Positions 1 to 13,200 of a stretch of 64,000 bases of DNA are shown piece after piece (within the stretch, counting starts at the first letter, position 1; the number at the start of each line of letters is the position of its first letter). Below the pieces are notes generated by a model, which saw only the letters and a list, made by a program, of their open reading frames with translations, was not told where the DNA came from and did not search any database. Made by a program: the position numbers and the translations under genes. Source of the DNA: Spinacia oleracea (taxonomy: Eukaryota > Streptophyta > Magnoliopsida > Caryophyllales > Amaranthaceae); contig NC_079492.1 in the NCBI RefSeq assembly GCF_020520425.1, positions 143,313,861-143,377,860 on the forward strand, read 5' to 3'.

Positions 1-91
1 AACTCTTATAATTATATTTTATGTATATATCTTTTTTTCTGTACATTTTCTAAATAATATTGAAATTATGTTTTCTTATATACAAACAAAG

Positions 92-411
92 TAGACCTGA
101 TCAACATGCGGGCCGGGTCGGGGCGAGGACATAAAAATCTATCCATTATGTCGGCCGAGGCGGGGCGGGCCAAGCTTCGGGCCAATTTTGTATGCTCAAA
201 ACCCGCTATTCCGGGCCAAAAATAGGGGATTTTTTGGACTAATTTCGGGCCATGCCAAATTTATAAGTAAAATTGTTGTTTTGCGTTGTCCAACGCCCGC
301 AAATTTATTTTTAGAAAATCGGGTCGGGCTCGAGAATCAGGCCGGAATCTTCTGCCCAAAACTTGGTAATTTTCGGACCGGGTCGGGCCGGGCCCATGTT
401 GAACCGCTCTA
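92..411. mobile_element. GGGCC-rich hAT-type MITE
   Basis: A 320-bp element bounded by imperfect inverted ends (TAGACCTGATCAACATG on the left; TAGAGCGGTTCAACATG as the reverse complement of the right end). It is flanked by a perfect 8-bp duplication AAACAAAG at 84-91 and 412-419, the hAT size. The interior is rich in GGGCCGGG blocks, unlike the AT-rich surroundings. No transposase is visible, so it is non-autonomous. A relative lies at 61878-62162. Confidence 0.8.
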
Positions 412-1206
412 AAACAAAGTAATTTATAATTCGAGAAAAAAAATGAAAAAAAACAGAAAATGTTAATTTCGAAATTGACATATATTCCGTACAAATTAGA
501 AATAATAATACAACATATTAAATTCAAAAGACTAGAACATAAATTTAAAGGCAAATGAAACAAAATAATACAAAAACCATCAATAATTTAGTTGGGTGAA
601 ATAAGATAAATTAAGTTTGATGATGTGGCATGATTTGATTGGAGGAAGAAAAAAGTGAAGTCTTAAGGGAGTCTTGAGTGAGTCTTGGATTTTCAAACTC
701 ACTTCAAGACTTGTGGTAGTCTTTTACCACATTATCCTAAGATTTAGGCTTGAGACTCACCTCAAGACTCACTTCAAAACTAGGGATAAACTCACCCTTA
801 GCAACAAACTAGTTCTTTTCTCAAAAGTAGCACCCATTCAAAAAAAAAATCTTAAAGAATTTCTAAAATGCTTTCCCCACTTGAGGATCCTACCAGAGTC
901 AAAAAAGAGAGGCAAAAAAGGAAAGAAACCAAAACACGACCAAACAAAAGTAACAGGCGTTTAAAAGAGAGTTGGGTGATTTTTTCAACAAAAGAAAAAA
1001 AAAGGCTGGGTTTTTGTAGGGGGTTGAAGAAAGGAGAAGAAGTCAGGCGTCACTCGTCAAAAGCGTGTCGCACGCCTTACTCAGTAGGCTGAGCTCCACC
1101 AAGTCCACGGCTGAGCTGCCATTTTGCACCACCAAGTCCACGGCTGAACTCCTCCTCTTTCTTATTGAAAACTCCAATTATTCTGATGAAAAAAAAAAAA
1201 TCAGAA
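412..1206 (+). promoter_or_regulatory. Upstream region and 5' UTR of the DUF810 gene
   Basis: No coding region is recognised. At about 590-805 there is a degenerate foldback sequence built from GAGTCTTGAG-like words in both orientations, probably an old MITE. Closer to the gene, ACCAAGTCCACGGCTGA occurs twice (about 1098 and 1131), a short tandem duplication in the probable 5' UTR. I could not place a convincing TATA box. Confidence 0.4.
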
Positions 1207-4200
1207 ATGGAGGAAAATTCATCAATGATGTTGGAACATTACCGCCGTGATCGCCAGAAGCTGCTTGAATTCATAATTTCATCCTCAAATTTAATCAAAC
1301 AAGTTTGTACTTCTTCTGGGCCTACTCTTTCTCTCTCTGACATCAACCTCGACACTCTCAGTGCTGACTATGTCATCAATTGCATCAACTCCGGTGAGAC
1401 ATTTTGCTCAATTTTTTTTTCTAAGTTTAATTTTTGATTTTTGATTTAATTTTGTTGATTTTTTCCGTTAATTAAAATTTGGCAGGTGGTGTTTTTGACG
1501 TTGCTGAAGCGACGGATACTTATTATCATGAATTATCATACCCTACCATGGTAAAAGATTAATACTACTTTGATGTTTTTTGCATTTGAATAATATTTGA
1601 AAACAGAAAACATGCACATTGATGTTATGATTTTGATTTGTGATAGTGATAATTTGGTCGTTTAATGCCGTAGTTTTCTTGGTACTTTTTGTCGGGCTCC
1701 CTATTCCACTTATTTTGTCCTGATATTTGTGCGTGAAAGTATATGAATTTTTTTTTCCTGAAATTTATTGAACCTATTTTGTCTGAAATAAGTCAATATA
1801 AACCAAATAGAACAAAGCCTTAATTTTGATTGATTTAGCTGTAATTAAACTTGTTAGATTTTCATTGTTTGTATTCCCTAGGTTTGGTTAGACACCAATA
1901 CAAATGTAGAAGGGGATTGGCATTTTCAGGAGGCGTATTGTTTGTGGCGCACTTGTTAGTTGTTACCCATCTGGTTGGCACTTTGGGAGTCCCTTGCTAT
2001 CTAAAACACAGTAAATAGAACTATAGAAGGGTGGTTATGAAGTATGAACAATTGAACACTTGCACCCCACAACTATGGTTTCTGTATGATTCGGGGATGT
2101 GTTCTTTTTGACGGCTTTATGCAATTCGAATTCTTTCAACTGATGTCCTTCCTTCGGTTGATATTTGATGTATCTCCTCTTAAGCGAAGAATGTATCAAG
2201 CCATTGCATCACCAATTATTTTTGCAAGTTATTCACTCTTAGCAGCCTGATCACGTTTGACTCATCACAATCTTATGTGTCAATTATATACCATCATTTT
2301 GATCATGTACTTACACAAATTGTTCCTAGGTCACACATTGTTCCACCGCTGATCATTGACATAGGATAGCATATAGGGCTCAACGATGGAAAGCATTGGA
2401 TAAAAGTATAAAACTTAAGAACCTCCATTGATTTTAGTGGTCAGTCGAAGTTATAGAAACTTCTGGTGTTCCCTCCAAACTTTGTTGCTAGGTTTTTTTG
2501 AAGAGAACACTGGGAAAAGTGATTGTGAATTGTACTTGTTTCCATAAGTTTCCTTCTTCAAACTAGTTGGATGTTTATTACATCCAAGTTTGAATTTCTT
2601 CGATTGACAAATTGTTACGCTCCAGTGCATCAATTTAGCAACATCTGATATCTTGAGGGCTAGTAGTCAAGCAAATGAATCTGGTTTATTGGATGATTGA
2701 GTCTTAGCTTTAGTAACATTACTCCTTGCATTCCCCATTATACTTCATGCTTCTCCTGAACATAAGTTTTTAGGAGAGACGTTGTAGTGAAGTTCTGTTG
2801 ATTAAGGTGAATAAAAAAAATGAGGCAGTGGGATTTCTTACGGTCTCGGGCAGGGGAGGTTTGAAAGATCATCTTATAAATTGGGTTTTAGTATGTCGTA
2901 GGAAACTAGAGGGAGGTTTTGGGTTTGGAAGCGTGATTTCAAAAAATCATCTTGAATATCGTTCTCTTTGTACGGACTACGGTGTAATCAAAAGCAAGTG
3001 CAACTTGTGTTTAAAATGGGTTTGGTCTCAATATGTTGTTCAAGTGACTCACCGTTGTCCATGGAAATTTATTTCCCAAGTGTTCCGCCAAATCCAGGCT
3101 CAAGATAGGATGGTAAGCGAATCGGTTTTTTGGAAGATGTTTGGAGGCGAGTAACCTTTTTGTGGCCGTTTTCCTTGCCTTTTCAACCAATCTACTCTCC
3201 GTAATGCTCCAGTCTCGAGTTTTAATGATCCCAATGCGTGGGACTTACCCTTGAGGTGACCACCCAATGACCAAGAGATTGAGGAGCTCATTTGTATGTA
3301 TAGCCTTTTGGATATTCATTTAAAGGATGTTGAATCGTGGATGATTCAAGAGTATGGTTAAACATTATTCTAGGTCTCTAGGGATTTTTCATGTAAATAT
3401 GTTCTAATTCTTTGGGGTGTTTCCCTAGGTATCCCCATTTTTCGTTGGCGATTTTCTTTTGGAAGTCAAAGGTCCCCCTTAAGGTGAGAGCTTTTTTGTG
3501 GACGTTGGCCCTGGAAAGGCTCAACACGAATGATTTACTCCAAAAAGGGCGCCAAAGAATGATTATATCACCTGATATTTGGTTGCTTTGTCGGGCAAAT
3601 AATGAGTCGTGCTCACATGTCTTCCTTCATTGTGATATGGTATTATGGGCTCCTCTATCTCTTGGTTGGTTTTGGTTTGGAGGATATATATTTTGAATTG
3701 AATTCATTTTCTACAGAAGGTATAGTTAATGCAAATAAGGTTTTGCATTTCATTTCCGTTTGTTTGGTTACTTGATAGATAAACTAGAGAGGAGAAGAAG
3801 GTGGGAAATGGAGGAGGAAAGTACGGGAATATGGGAGGAAAATGTGACATTTCTTCCTTAAAAATGAAAATCTTTTGCACCCCATGGGAAAACTACTTTT
3901 CAACCCAAGATATTTTTTTTCAGCCGTCAAAAAGCTTAACTAGGGAAAGTGGACAAGTTGGAAAAAGAATTTCCTTCCAACAAAACACAAACTATATTCC
4001 TGAGTTTCTTGGTATCACTAAGATATTTAGAATTTTGTTTTAGGCAACTACCAATCTACCAATCTACTCTGCACTGGACTAAGAACCTTCTTTTTCACTT
4101 TTCTCACCAGCAGTCCAGCACCCATCTCCAAACCTGCAACTTCTTGGAACCTGATGTCTTTTCTGGTTTTTTCCTAACCAACTTTTCCTCGTATATGTAC

Positions 4201-7200
4201 AAGGTTATTTGCAGGGATCAATAGAGCCAAAGAACTAATAGATGAGAGCCACCCTCACCAAGACCAGGAGCTTATGGATAGAGAACAAACTATCACCTTC
4301 TTCCCTTTCAGCTTATCGTTGCTGCCCCCCTTTTAATTCCTTGTTCTTATTCTTTGTATATTCGATGCAGTAACTAGTGCCTTTCGTGATTCTGAATTCT
4401 AATGCAATAAATCAAGCTGTAATCTACTTTTGATGAGGGTGTATGAACGATCTATTGTTCTTCTACAATAATTCTAAGTTCTGATAAATATAAAGGAACA
4501 GTTTGTGGCATACTGATGAAGTGAAGATAAGTACTCACTACTCAGAATTGGTTGTCATGAGAGACCTTAATTTCTTATTCAAGTAGGGACGGATTTTTTT
4601 TTTTTTTTTTTTTTGACTCTTGGTTCTTTTTAAAGTGTCCCACAAATATATTCTTGTTATGCTCTATTATGTTTTCTTTCATTCAGGCGAAGCTTCAAAA
4701 CTAGTGCTTTCACTTTTTATTTTTCTGTCAAAACTCATTAATGCGTATTTGATAGATATCTATGTTAAATATATTCCCATGCAGATCCATTCTAAATTGG
4801 GGAGTTCTTTTTTCACCCTCTCACAATCTGAACTGTCCAGATCACCTCCTAAACGTCGCCCTCCTTCAGCTGTTCCAAGTGAGAAAACTAGTGTTGCACC
4901 TCAATCATCAATCCAAGCAGAGCAGATTTCAAATCACAAGATTGCTTTAAGAAAAGATGAAGAGGTGTTCAAGATTGGAAACGTAATGACTAGACCCTCA
5001 AAGTCTGCTGAGAGTGGAGTTGTTGCTCCTTTAGGATTACCGCACTTACAAACAGGTGTGGTGCTGTCATAATTTTATTCCCCCCCCCCCCCCCCCCCCC
5101 TTCCCTATATTAGGTTTCAAGTTTGCGAAAATATAACTCAGTAAAGAACACTGTTTGAATCTACTATACTTCATATTTGGTTTGATGATGTACCAAATAA
5201 TCTGATTCTTCATTCAGAATTTCAGTTCCTACCTGTTTTTTGATTTTAAAAATTTTGCACAATTCATGGACTTCTGCCTTTTAGACAACTCATATATAGC
5301 TCTAGGGTTTCTGAAGGATTGTCCGAGGACGATTTGCGGGAGTCAGCTTATGGAGTACTGGTTGCATCCCTAGTCTTCTCCAGGTATACAATTTCCCCTC
5401 ACTTTCTATGGAAACTTGTATTTCTTTCATCTACAACAGAACTGGCCTTTTCCTGTGCAATGCTTTGCCTTGGTTTATTAAGATTGGCACATTCACCCTT
5501 TTCCCATGCTTTAGGATTGAAGTTTTATGCGAACAAGATCGAAAGAAGGAAAAGTCTTCTAAACTTCTAGCTGGTTTGAAAGGGAAAAAGAATAGAGACA
5601 TTTTGCCAGCGCGTTCTCAAGATAGAAATTTGGAACTACTTAACACCATACGCACTCAAATGGAGGCAAGCCGCATCACATCTTTATATTTGTTATATTA
5701 TGCTTTGTGACTTGCGCTTAAATCGTAAATTTATGAAGTTTCATCTATTGCTTCACTTTTCTCATGTATCATGCTTACTAAAATCACATATGGAGTATAT
5801 AATTGAGTATTTGAATAACAAATGGAGTACAGTATTTAAATTGAACATCCACAATTTCATTTATAAAGACTAAAAGGGAGGGAAGTAAGCTGTTCTTGGA
5901 AGCTTTCTTTTAAAACTTTGTAGCTGTTTTGCTCTGCAATCTAAGTACGTCTAGGTTTTAAACAAACAGTTTTTCAAATCATATAAGTAAATTGTCTTGA
6001 GACCAATTTGCTGAAAAGTGAAACTCCCTCCGTTCCACAGAAAATTGGGAGAGAGAGAGAGTGCGGAGTGGATCTTTGTTTTGATTGGAGAGAGAGTGTC
6101 ACTCGCCACCCTTTTCTTAATCTTTGACTTTCATATCTTGCAGGATCTAGTTAGCAGTTCTTGATCTTCATTCTTAAATCTCAGAGTGGGGTTTTGACAG
6201 CAAGGGAATGGTTCCTTGAGAGTAAGGGATGAGGTTTTCAACGATACAAAATCTATCGAAGAATAGGGAAATTGGTGGTGGAGGTAAACTAGTCGTTTGG
6301 TGGTTCATGGTGGTGGATATGGGCTGGGGGAGGGGGGAGGAAGAAAGTTATAATATGGGATAAACTTTCCGTTTGGAGTTGGTTTACTAGGGGGAGAGAG
6401 AGGGTTTGGAGTGGGTGTGTCTTGGGTAGGTGAAATTGATCATGGGGTGTGGTCGATTTAATTGTACGAGGTCGGTCCGTTTGCTAGATAATGGGGTAAA
6501 ATGTCCTCAAAAGAGGAAAAAAAGTAGAAGTGGTTTGAACAAAAAAGAACAGGCGAAGATAGAAATTCGTAGAACATAAAAGAACATGGGGAATAGTTGC
6601 TTTGGAAAGAATTGATAAATATCAATTTCCCCCCAAAATGTGCTACTTCATTTTTTAAAATTTGGTTATCAACAAATTTCCATTTATTTATTGTGAATAA
6701 ACTCAGTAATTTATTTCAGTATCCATGTATTAGAAAAATACTGCTCTTACTATAGATGATTTTTTTTATGTGATTTATTTCAATCTATTTTGATGTTTCC
6801 GTGTCAAAATTGTATGATAGTTAGCCGAGTAAAATAGTAATTGGTGATAACGGAGTCATGTTATTTTGCGATTATTGTATCAAATAAGAGCTTTAACAAA
6901 TTTATAATCTTTGAGAGTGTACTCTATTTTTTATAACGGAGTCATGTACTCTATTTTTTTTAATTTTGTAATTTGTGTATTTGCCAAATGGATGAATCAT
7001 GCTCCATCTTCACATAACTTGTAAGCTTTACGGCATTGATGGGTAGGCTATTGGGTAGTAACGTTTCCAGCCCTTGGAGGCTTGGAGCTGTTGCTTCCTT
7101 ATATAACCCCCACCGCCGTGTATTATTTACTATCAAAGTATCAAGGTGACACAATCCTATGGATAGACTTTGATGTGCTCTCATATGTGACTGTTCAAAA

Positions 7201-10200
7201 TGTTGTTTATTCAATTCTCCCGCATAACTTGTTGCACTCTGTACAAATTTGGGTGATCATCAATCAGCACATTGAAAAATATTTAAATCCTTTCCCAGTT
7301 ATCCATTTCTCTGATTGATGAAAGTTTTAATAGGTTTCAGAAGCGATGGATTTATGCATGAGGCAGAGTTTGACACGTTGCGCTTCAAGGACATCATGTT
7401 CACAGATTGATTATCTGCAACTTGTACTTGGCCTTATTAAAAGCACTTCAAGATCAAGTTTTCCGAATGAAAAGTCTTATGTTAAGTGGAAAAATAGACA
7501 GGTATACCCTAGTTTTTAAGATTTATGTTGAGTCAGTTTGGTGGCATTCCGTTTGCAAATCATTATACGTTGCTCGAAACATGAAATAATTCTCGAGCCT
7601 GAGAATTGAGAACCATGCTTTGAGAAAGTAATCCTATCTAGTTTTGTTAGGGATTCATTGGGCTGAACCATTTACTGATTTGGTCATTACAAATACAGCA
7701 TATGAAGCTTGGAGTTGAAAGTGGCATAAAGTTTGTGGCGAGTTGCTCTTTTACTGTTAAGTGGGCAACTCAATTCAGGAAAGATAGCATAAATATACTA
7801 TTCACGTAATTATATTTGTTATCCCCGAGTAGAATGGATCCTAATAAAAACACAAGTGAGTGTGAGAAATTTGTCATCTCGAAGGGATTGTGCTACAAGA
7901 ATTTTGAAGGACATGGATGGGGACCCTTTAAGCTGTAAGCTTCACCCAAGGATCCTGTCTGGCTGACATTTTCAACTGATACAATAAAAAATTTAGAATA
8001 CTTGATATGCTATGTATTTTGGCTTTGCTCAGGCTTGCAACTTTCTAAGCAACTCTTTTGTCACAGGCAAATATCTTGGAAGAACTCTGCTGCCTTGGTC
8101 ATTTGACGGAGGAATATGCTACCATCAAACATGCTATTGGAAAGATAAGAAATGCAAGGGTATGGACTTTGATCAATTAGCTAGTATTTTTTGGTTGATT
8201 TCAGGCTTTCAGCATTTTTTCATATCAAAATGGTCAAGTGCATATTCCTTTGATGCCGGCTGATGTTTTCCATGCACTTACTTTGTGTTATTTTGTTTCA
8301 GGAATGGGATCTGATGTCTCCCAGTGAACGAACTGAAGTTCTACATTGTATCAGAGATTCTGCTTCAAAAATCCCCCATATGCCAGAAGTTGGAGATGAA
8401 AGATGCGACTACCCCATTGGTTACCACTTGAAAGTTCGGCTATATGAGAATCTGTTATCTTCAGTGTTTGACATTCTTGAAGAAGGACAAATATTAGCGG
8501 TATCTTTTATTGCTCATGTTTTAGATTCTTGCCTTTTTCATTTGAACCTGATATTAATGTGAGCTGACTTGTGATATACCTATATAGGAGGCGAATGAAA
8601 TTCTGATGCTCGTCAAGATGACCTGGTCTATTCTTGGGATCACTCAGATTATTCATGATGCATTGTATAGTTGGGTTCTCTTCAAACAGGTATTCAACAA
8701 TCAATGTTGCTTTGAACTTTGATTGAGTTTGATGTATTATAGGCTGTCTCAGACTCCCAGAGTTGTCAATGCTTAGTCATTAGACTCATAACTGCTTCTT
8801 GTAGTCTATCCATTTGTTTCTATTGCTCAATTCGCTTAAATTACGGAGTAGAAAATAACAGATTCTGGAATAGGAAGGAGAGTAGGGGCGGGGAGGAAGT
8901 GGTACCGTGGGATCTTGGAGAAATATTAAAGAGGAACCAAAGAATATGTAGCAAACCAAATTATTGAATAGTATAAAAATAACAAACAAAATATGACCAG
9001 CAAATTTGATGATGCATACATATCACACATACTAGTCTAACTTGGGTGGCCCTTATTGGAACTTATCTGAAGTTATTTGTTTTGAACTGATCTAATTAAG
9101 GTGAAAAGAGCAATGCCTGAGGCTAGTTGCTGTCCCATCTATTCTTGTAAGACCAATATAGGTTGTTTAACACTTTTGTACTTATAATCTATGTATCTAT
9201 ATGTCTGCTTGAGTATGTTCTGGAGCTGGCAGATTTTTCTTATACTTCCTTGTAAGAACTATATTGAACAATGCTTAAACAACCAAAACATGGATTGAGA
9301 GAAGTTTTCAATCCGCCTTTTCAGAACTTCTCTTGAGCTTATTTTTACATTGCTCTTTCTGAATCTTTTTTTCTTATGAAGTTTGTTCAAACAGAAAGGG
9401 AAGATCTGCTAGAGTACACCACTATCCAAATGAAGAATATTCTAGCTGATGAATCTCTTTATGAAGGAGGGGAGGGTTTGTTGTGTACGATCGAGTGGCG
9501 AGAAACTGTAGTTCGACTAAACTTGGTTCCAGCTGTATTGCTCTCCATGCATATTTGGTGCAATGGAAAACTACAAGATTATCATAGGCATTTTAGTCAG
9601 GTTATTTCTTGGGTATTAATGTAGTTCTAGTGTCATTATGGTCTCATATTAGTTTTTTTTGTGTTATTATACATCAATTGATTCCCATTTCCTTTTCAAA
9701 CCCTTTGCCCTGAGAATGAGCTAACTTTCCAGAAACCATCCAAGTTTAAGAGGATACTGACCTTTGCAATGGCGACTGCAGTTCTTGATCTAAATGAATT
9801 TGGCGAGGTTAGTTGTCAGTCACTTGTTGTATTCATATAAGTACTTTATATATTCCATTGGCTCCTCGAGGTTTGCAATTTTGCTTTATCTTATTGGAAG
9901 TGTTGTGTTCTAGTGTTTGTTGCTTAAACTTAGAAAATGTTGCTTCACTCAGAAGTTGCCTTGTGACATGATGTTGTTGTTCTCTGTTTGAAACTTTAAA
10001 CATCATTGAAATTTTATCACTGCTGCGTTAAGAGAGTCGATCCTTTCTGAGCTGGCTGACAATAGATTTGGTGCTAAGAAATCTCTCGTTTTCTTGCGCA
10101 ACTCATTTACGATTCTTAGTGTGAGACAAAAATCAAGTTCTATTCCTAGAAATTTGTTTATAATCGCATTTATCCATGGTCTTTAGCTCACCGGGCTCTT

Positions 10201-13200
10201 AGTTGATTACTTAATGTCGCTTCGATAAGCGCTTTTTAATCTCATGTGTACTGTCGTCATTTTTATTTCTTCATCTCCATTTCATTATGCAGTTGACTAA
10301 AGCTGACAGCTCCACTAAAGATGCTTCAAGAAGGTTAAAGATGTTTGTTGAGAGCTCTGCTCAAGCAGCATACATGCTAGTGAGTCCGAATTGTTTTATT
10401 TGTTTTGTGTTGTTCATGAGTTAAACATGAAATACTATCTCTCTATGTAGGTGCTTGATGGTTTGGATCTAAAATCAAATCCAGGGAGGGTACATCCACT
10501 GACCTTACTTGCAAATGCCGTAAAATTGATTGCTGACGCAGAATTGACTGTATTCTGTCCTGTATTACATATATGGTGTCCTGAAGCTGGGATGATTTCA
10601 TCCACAGTATTGTATCAACTCTTTCGGGAAAGACTGGTATTCAATGTCATTATACTTGATGGCTATTCATTTATTATTTCCCTTTTCGTTTTATTGCATG
10701 TAATCTGACAGGGTTCTCTAACCCTTCCTCAATGAGTAGGGACCATTTATTCAGGGCATATCGTGTCTCTCTCAAGATGTCAAGTTGGTTCTTGCTGCTG
10801 CTCATATGCTTGACCGCCAGCTCACTCAACTCTATTCTTTCAGCTATCATGGGAATAGCTCACATCAGCTTTTCAAAGTTGATTTGGACCATTATCAGGT
10901 GAGGGTTTTCATGTAGTCTTTTGTTACAGGAATGCCGTAGATTTCTGTTTTGATGCATTCAGAGGCTCTGGTGACCCATTCCCTTTCCTTCTCAACCAGT
11001 AATTCAAATCATCTTGAATTTCTCCAAGACTAAGTGCCTTTTTTGGCTTTATCTTAACCAAAAGAGTTGTCTTATTTCTGATTGGACTATTGGATCTCGC
11101 TGGCTAAATGCATTTCCATAACTGCAAGAAAGTGCTTTTGTATCCCGTGTGTTCCTGGTTGACTGTTAACATTGTCACTGTTCAAACTTCAAAATGATGC
11201 CAATTTCATGTACATCTGCAAAACTGAAAGAGATAGGCTAATAAGAATTAATCAGGATTTGTTCTTCATGTTAGTATTTGCTTAAGGTAACACAAGGAGA
11301 CTTTGATTTGGCAGATTGGAGATGTCTCTGCTTCACTTATTCTTGATTGGTCAATATCTCAACATGCATATATACTGGACTGGATTGGCCGTGCTTTTGA
11401 TCTCGAGGTTAGTGTTCTAACCTACTTTTGTAGAACCAATGGGATGCTATTTCAATGGGAAGCAATGCAGTTAATGCATCTACTGTTTTTCTTCTACTAC
11501 CCTTGCTTTTATTTGTTAATGTGTTCTTTGTGAATCCTTAAGCAGCAACCTCACTACTGTATTACCTAATCTGGACCTCAATGATCTTTGCCAAAGTTGG
11601 GTGATTGAATTGTTGTATCAATGCCAAGTCTACAAGTCGATGATAGTAGTATTATGATTAGAGATAGGGAAGAAAAAAGAACATAAGTATAGATATGTCA
11701 CCTTATTGCTGAATATATCATGTTTCCTTTGTTACTACGAGTCTACGACCTTGTAAAACGATACAGGGAAGGAATTCCATCTGAAGTATCTATAAACCAT
11801 CCCATCTTCTGACCGGTGTGATTTGGTTTATGGTTGTTACATGAGCCACATCTATTTAAGTGCAAGAATAAGGATGTCAATGAGCCGATACGCTCGCAAA
11901 CAACTCGTGAACAAGCTCGGTCAAAGCTCGTTCATTAGTGAATAAACAAGCTTGAACAAAAAATTAAGCTCGTTTAATAAATGCTACTAGCTCGAACAAC
12001 CTAGTGTTCGGCTCGTTTAGGCTCGCGAACAACTCGTTCATGTTCGTTTCTAAGCTCGTTCGTGTTCGTTTATATTAAATTTCTAAAAAAATAGACGGAG
12101 TATTTATAAATGTAATAAAATATTAACAAACAATATATTAATGATATTATTTATATAATTGTGCTAAAATTAAGGGTGAGAAATCAACTATATACTAGTG
12201 TACTACGAAAACTACCAAAATCATATATGTTTACTAGTCTTATTTCTTCAATCAAGGATATATTAATATTCTTAAAGGTCAAACCCCTTAATTTTATGTT
12301 TTTATGTTTTATAATTTTTTAAAATAATATTTCTTTTATTAATATCAGTCCCAGCCCTTGGGCAGGGCATAAGGGGCAATCACCCTGGGCCCAAGGGAAA
12401 AGGGTCTACATTCACGCAAATACCAACAAGCAAAAATAAGTAAAATTTCTATGAGGATAATAACAAAGCTGAGGCGCGGCTCAGTGGTTTGGTCATAGGT
12501 TTTACACACTGCAAGTATTAGGATGATCGCGGGTGCGATTCCCGACCCCCACACCATCCTTTTCATTAATTTTTATTTCATTTTTAGCTTTTGTCATTTC
12601 TCATTTAGTTATGTTGCCAATACCTACCATTTTTATTACTCCATAAGTCAATTTGTATCACACATAACATCAAAAAAAGTAAGCCATTTTCATATACAAC
12701 TCTTACAATCCTAATATATATAATCAAATTAATTTAACGTATAGGTCGACAATTTGCCTACACTCGCTAAAACTTTAATTTTGTACATGTAATCCGCTAA
12801 TACGAACATAATTATATTTTTTAATACATTTCTTACATCCAACTTTGCGATCCGTATATGTCTTGTGTTAACTTGTTATAGACTTGTTGTTTTTCTGGTG
12901 TTAGTTTGATAATTACTGTTTGAGATATATTGTAATTCATGTTCGATAGTACAAGATCAAAGGTTTTCAAGCCTTATACTACGTAAGTTTTTAATAGAGT
13001 TCAAAAATGAAAAAGAAAAAAAGTGCTTGAGAGTAATATTAGATCACATACCTTTCAATAAAAGGCACACAATGTCTACAAGCAATTTTTATTGTAAAAA
13101 TTTAAATATATAGGCCCCAAATTATTTTTTCGCCCATAGGCCACCAAAAAGTCAGGACCGGCCCTGATTAATATGATCGTTTAAATTCGATCTTGCTTGT

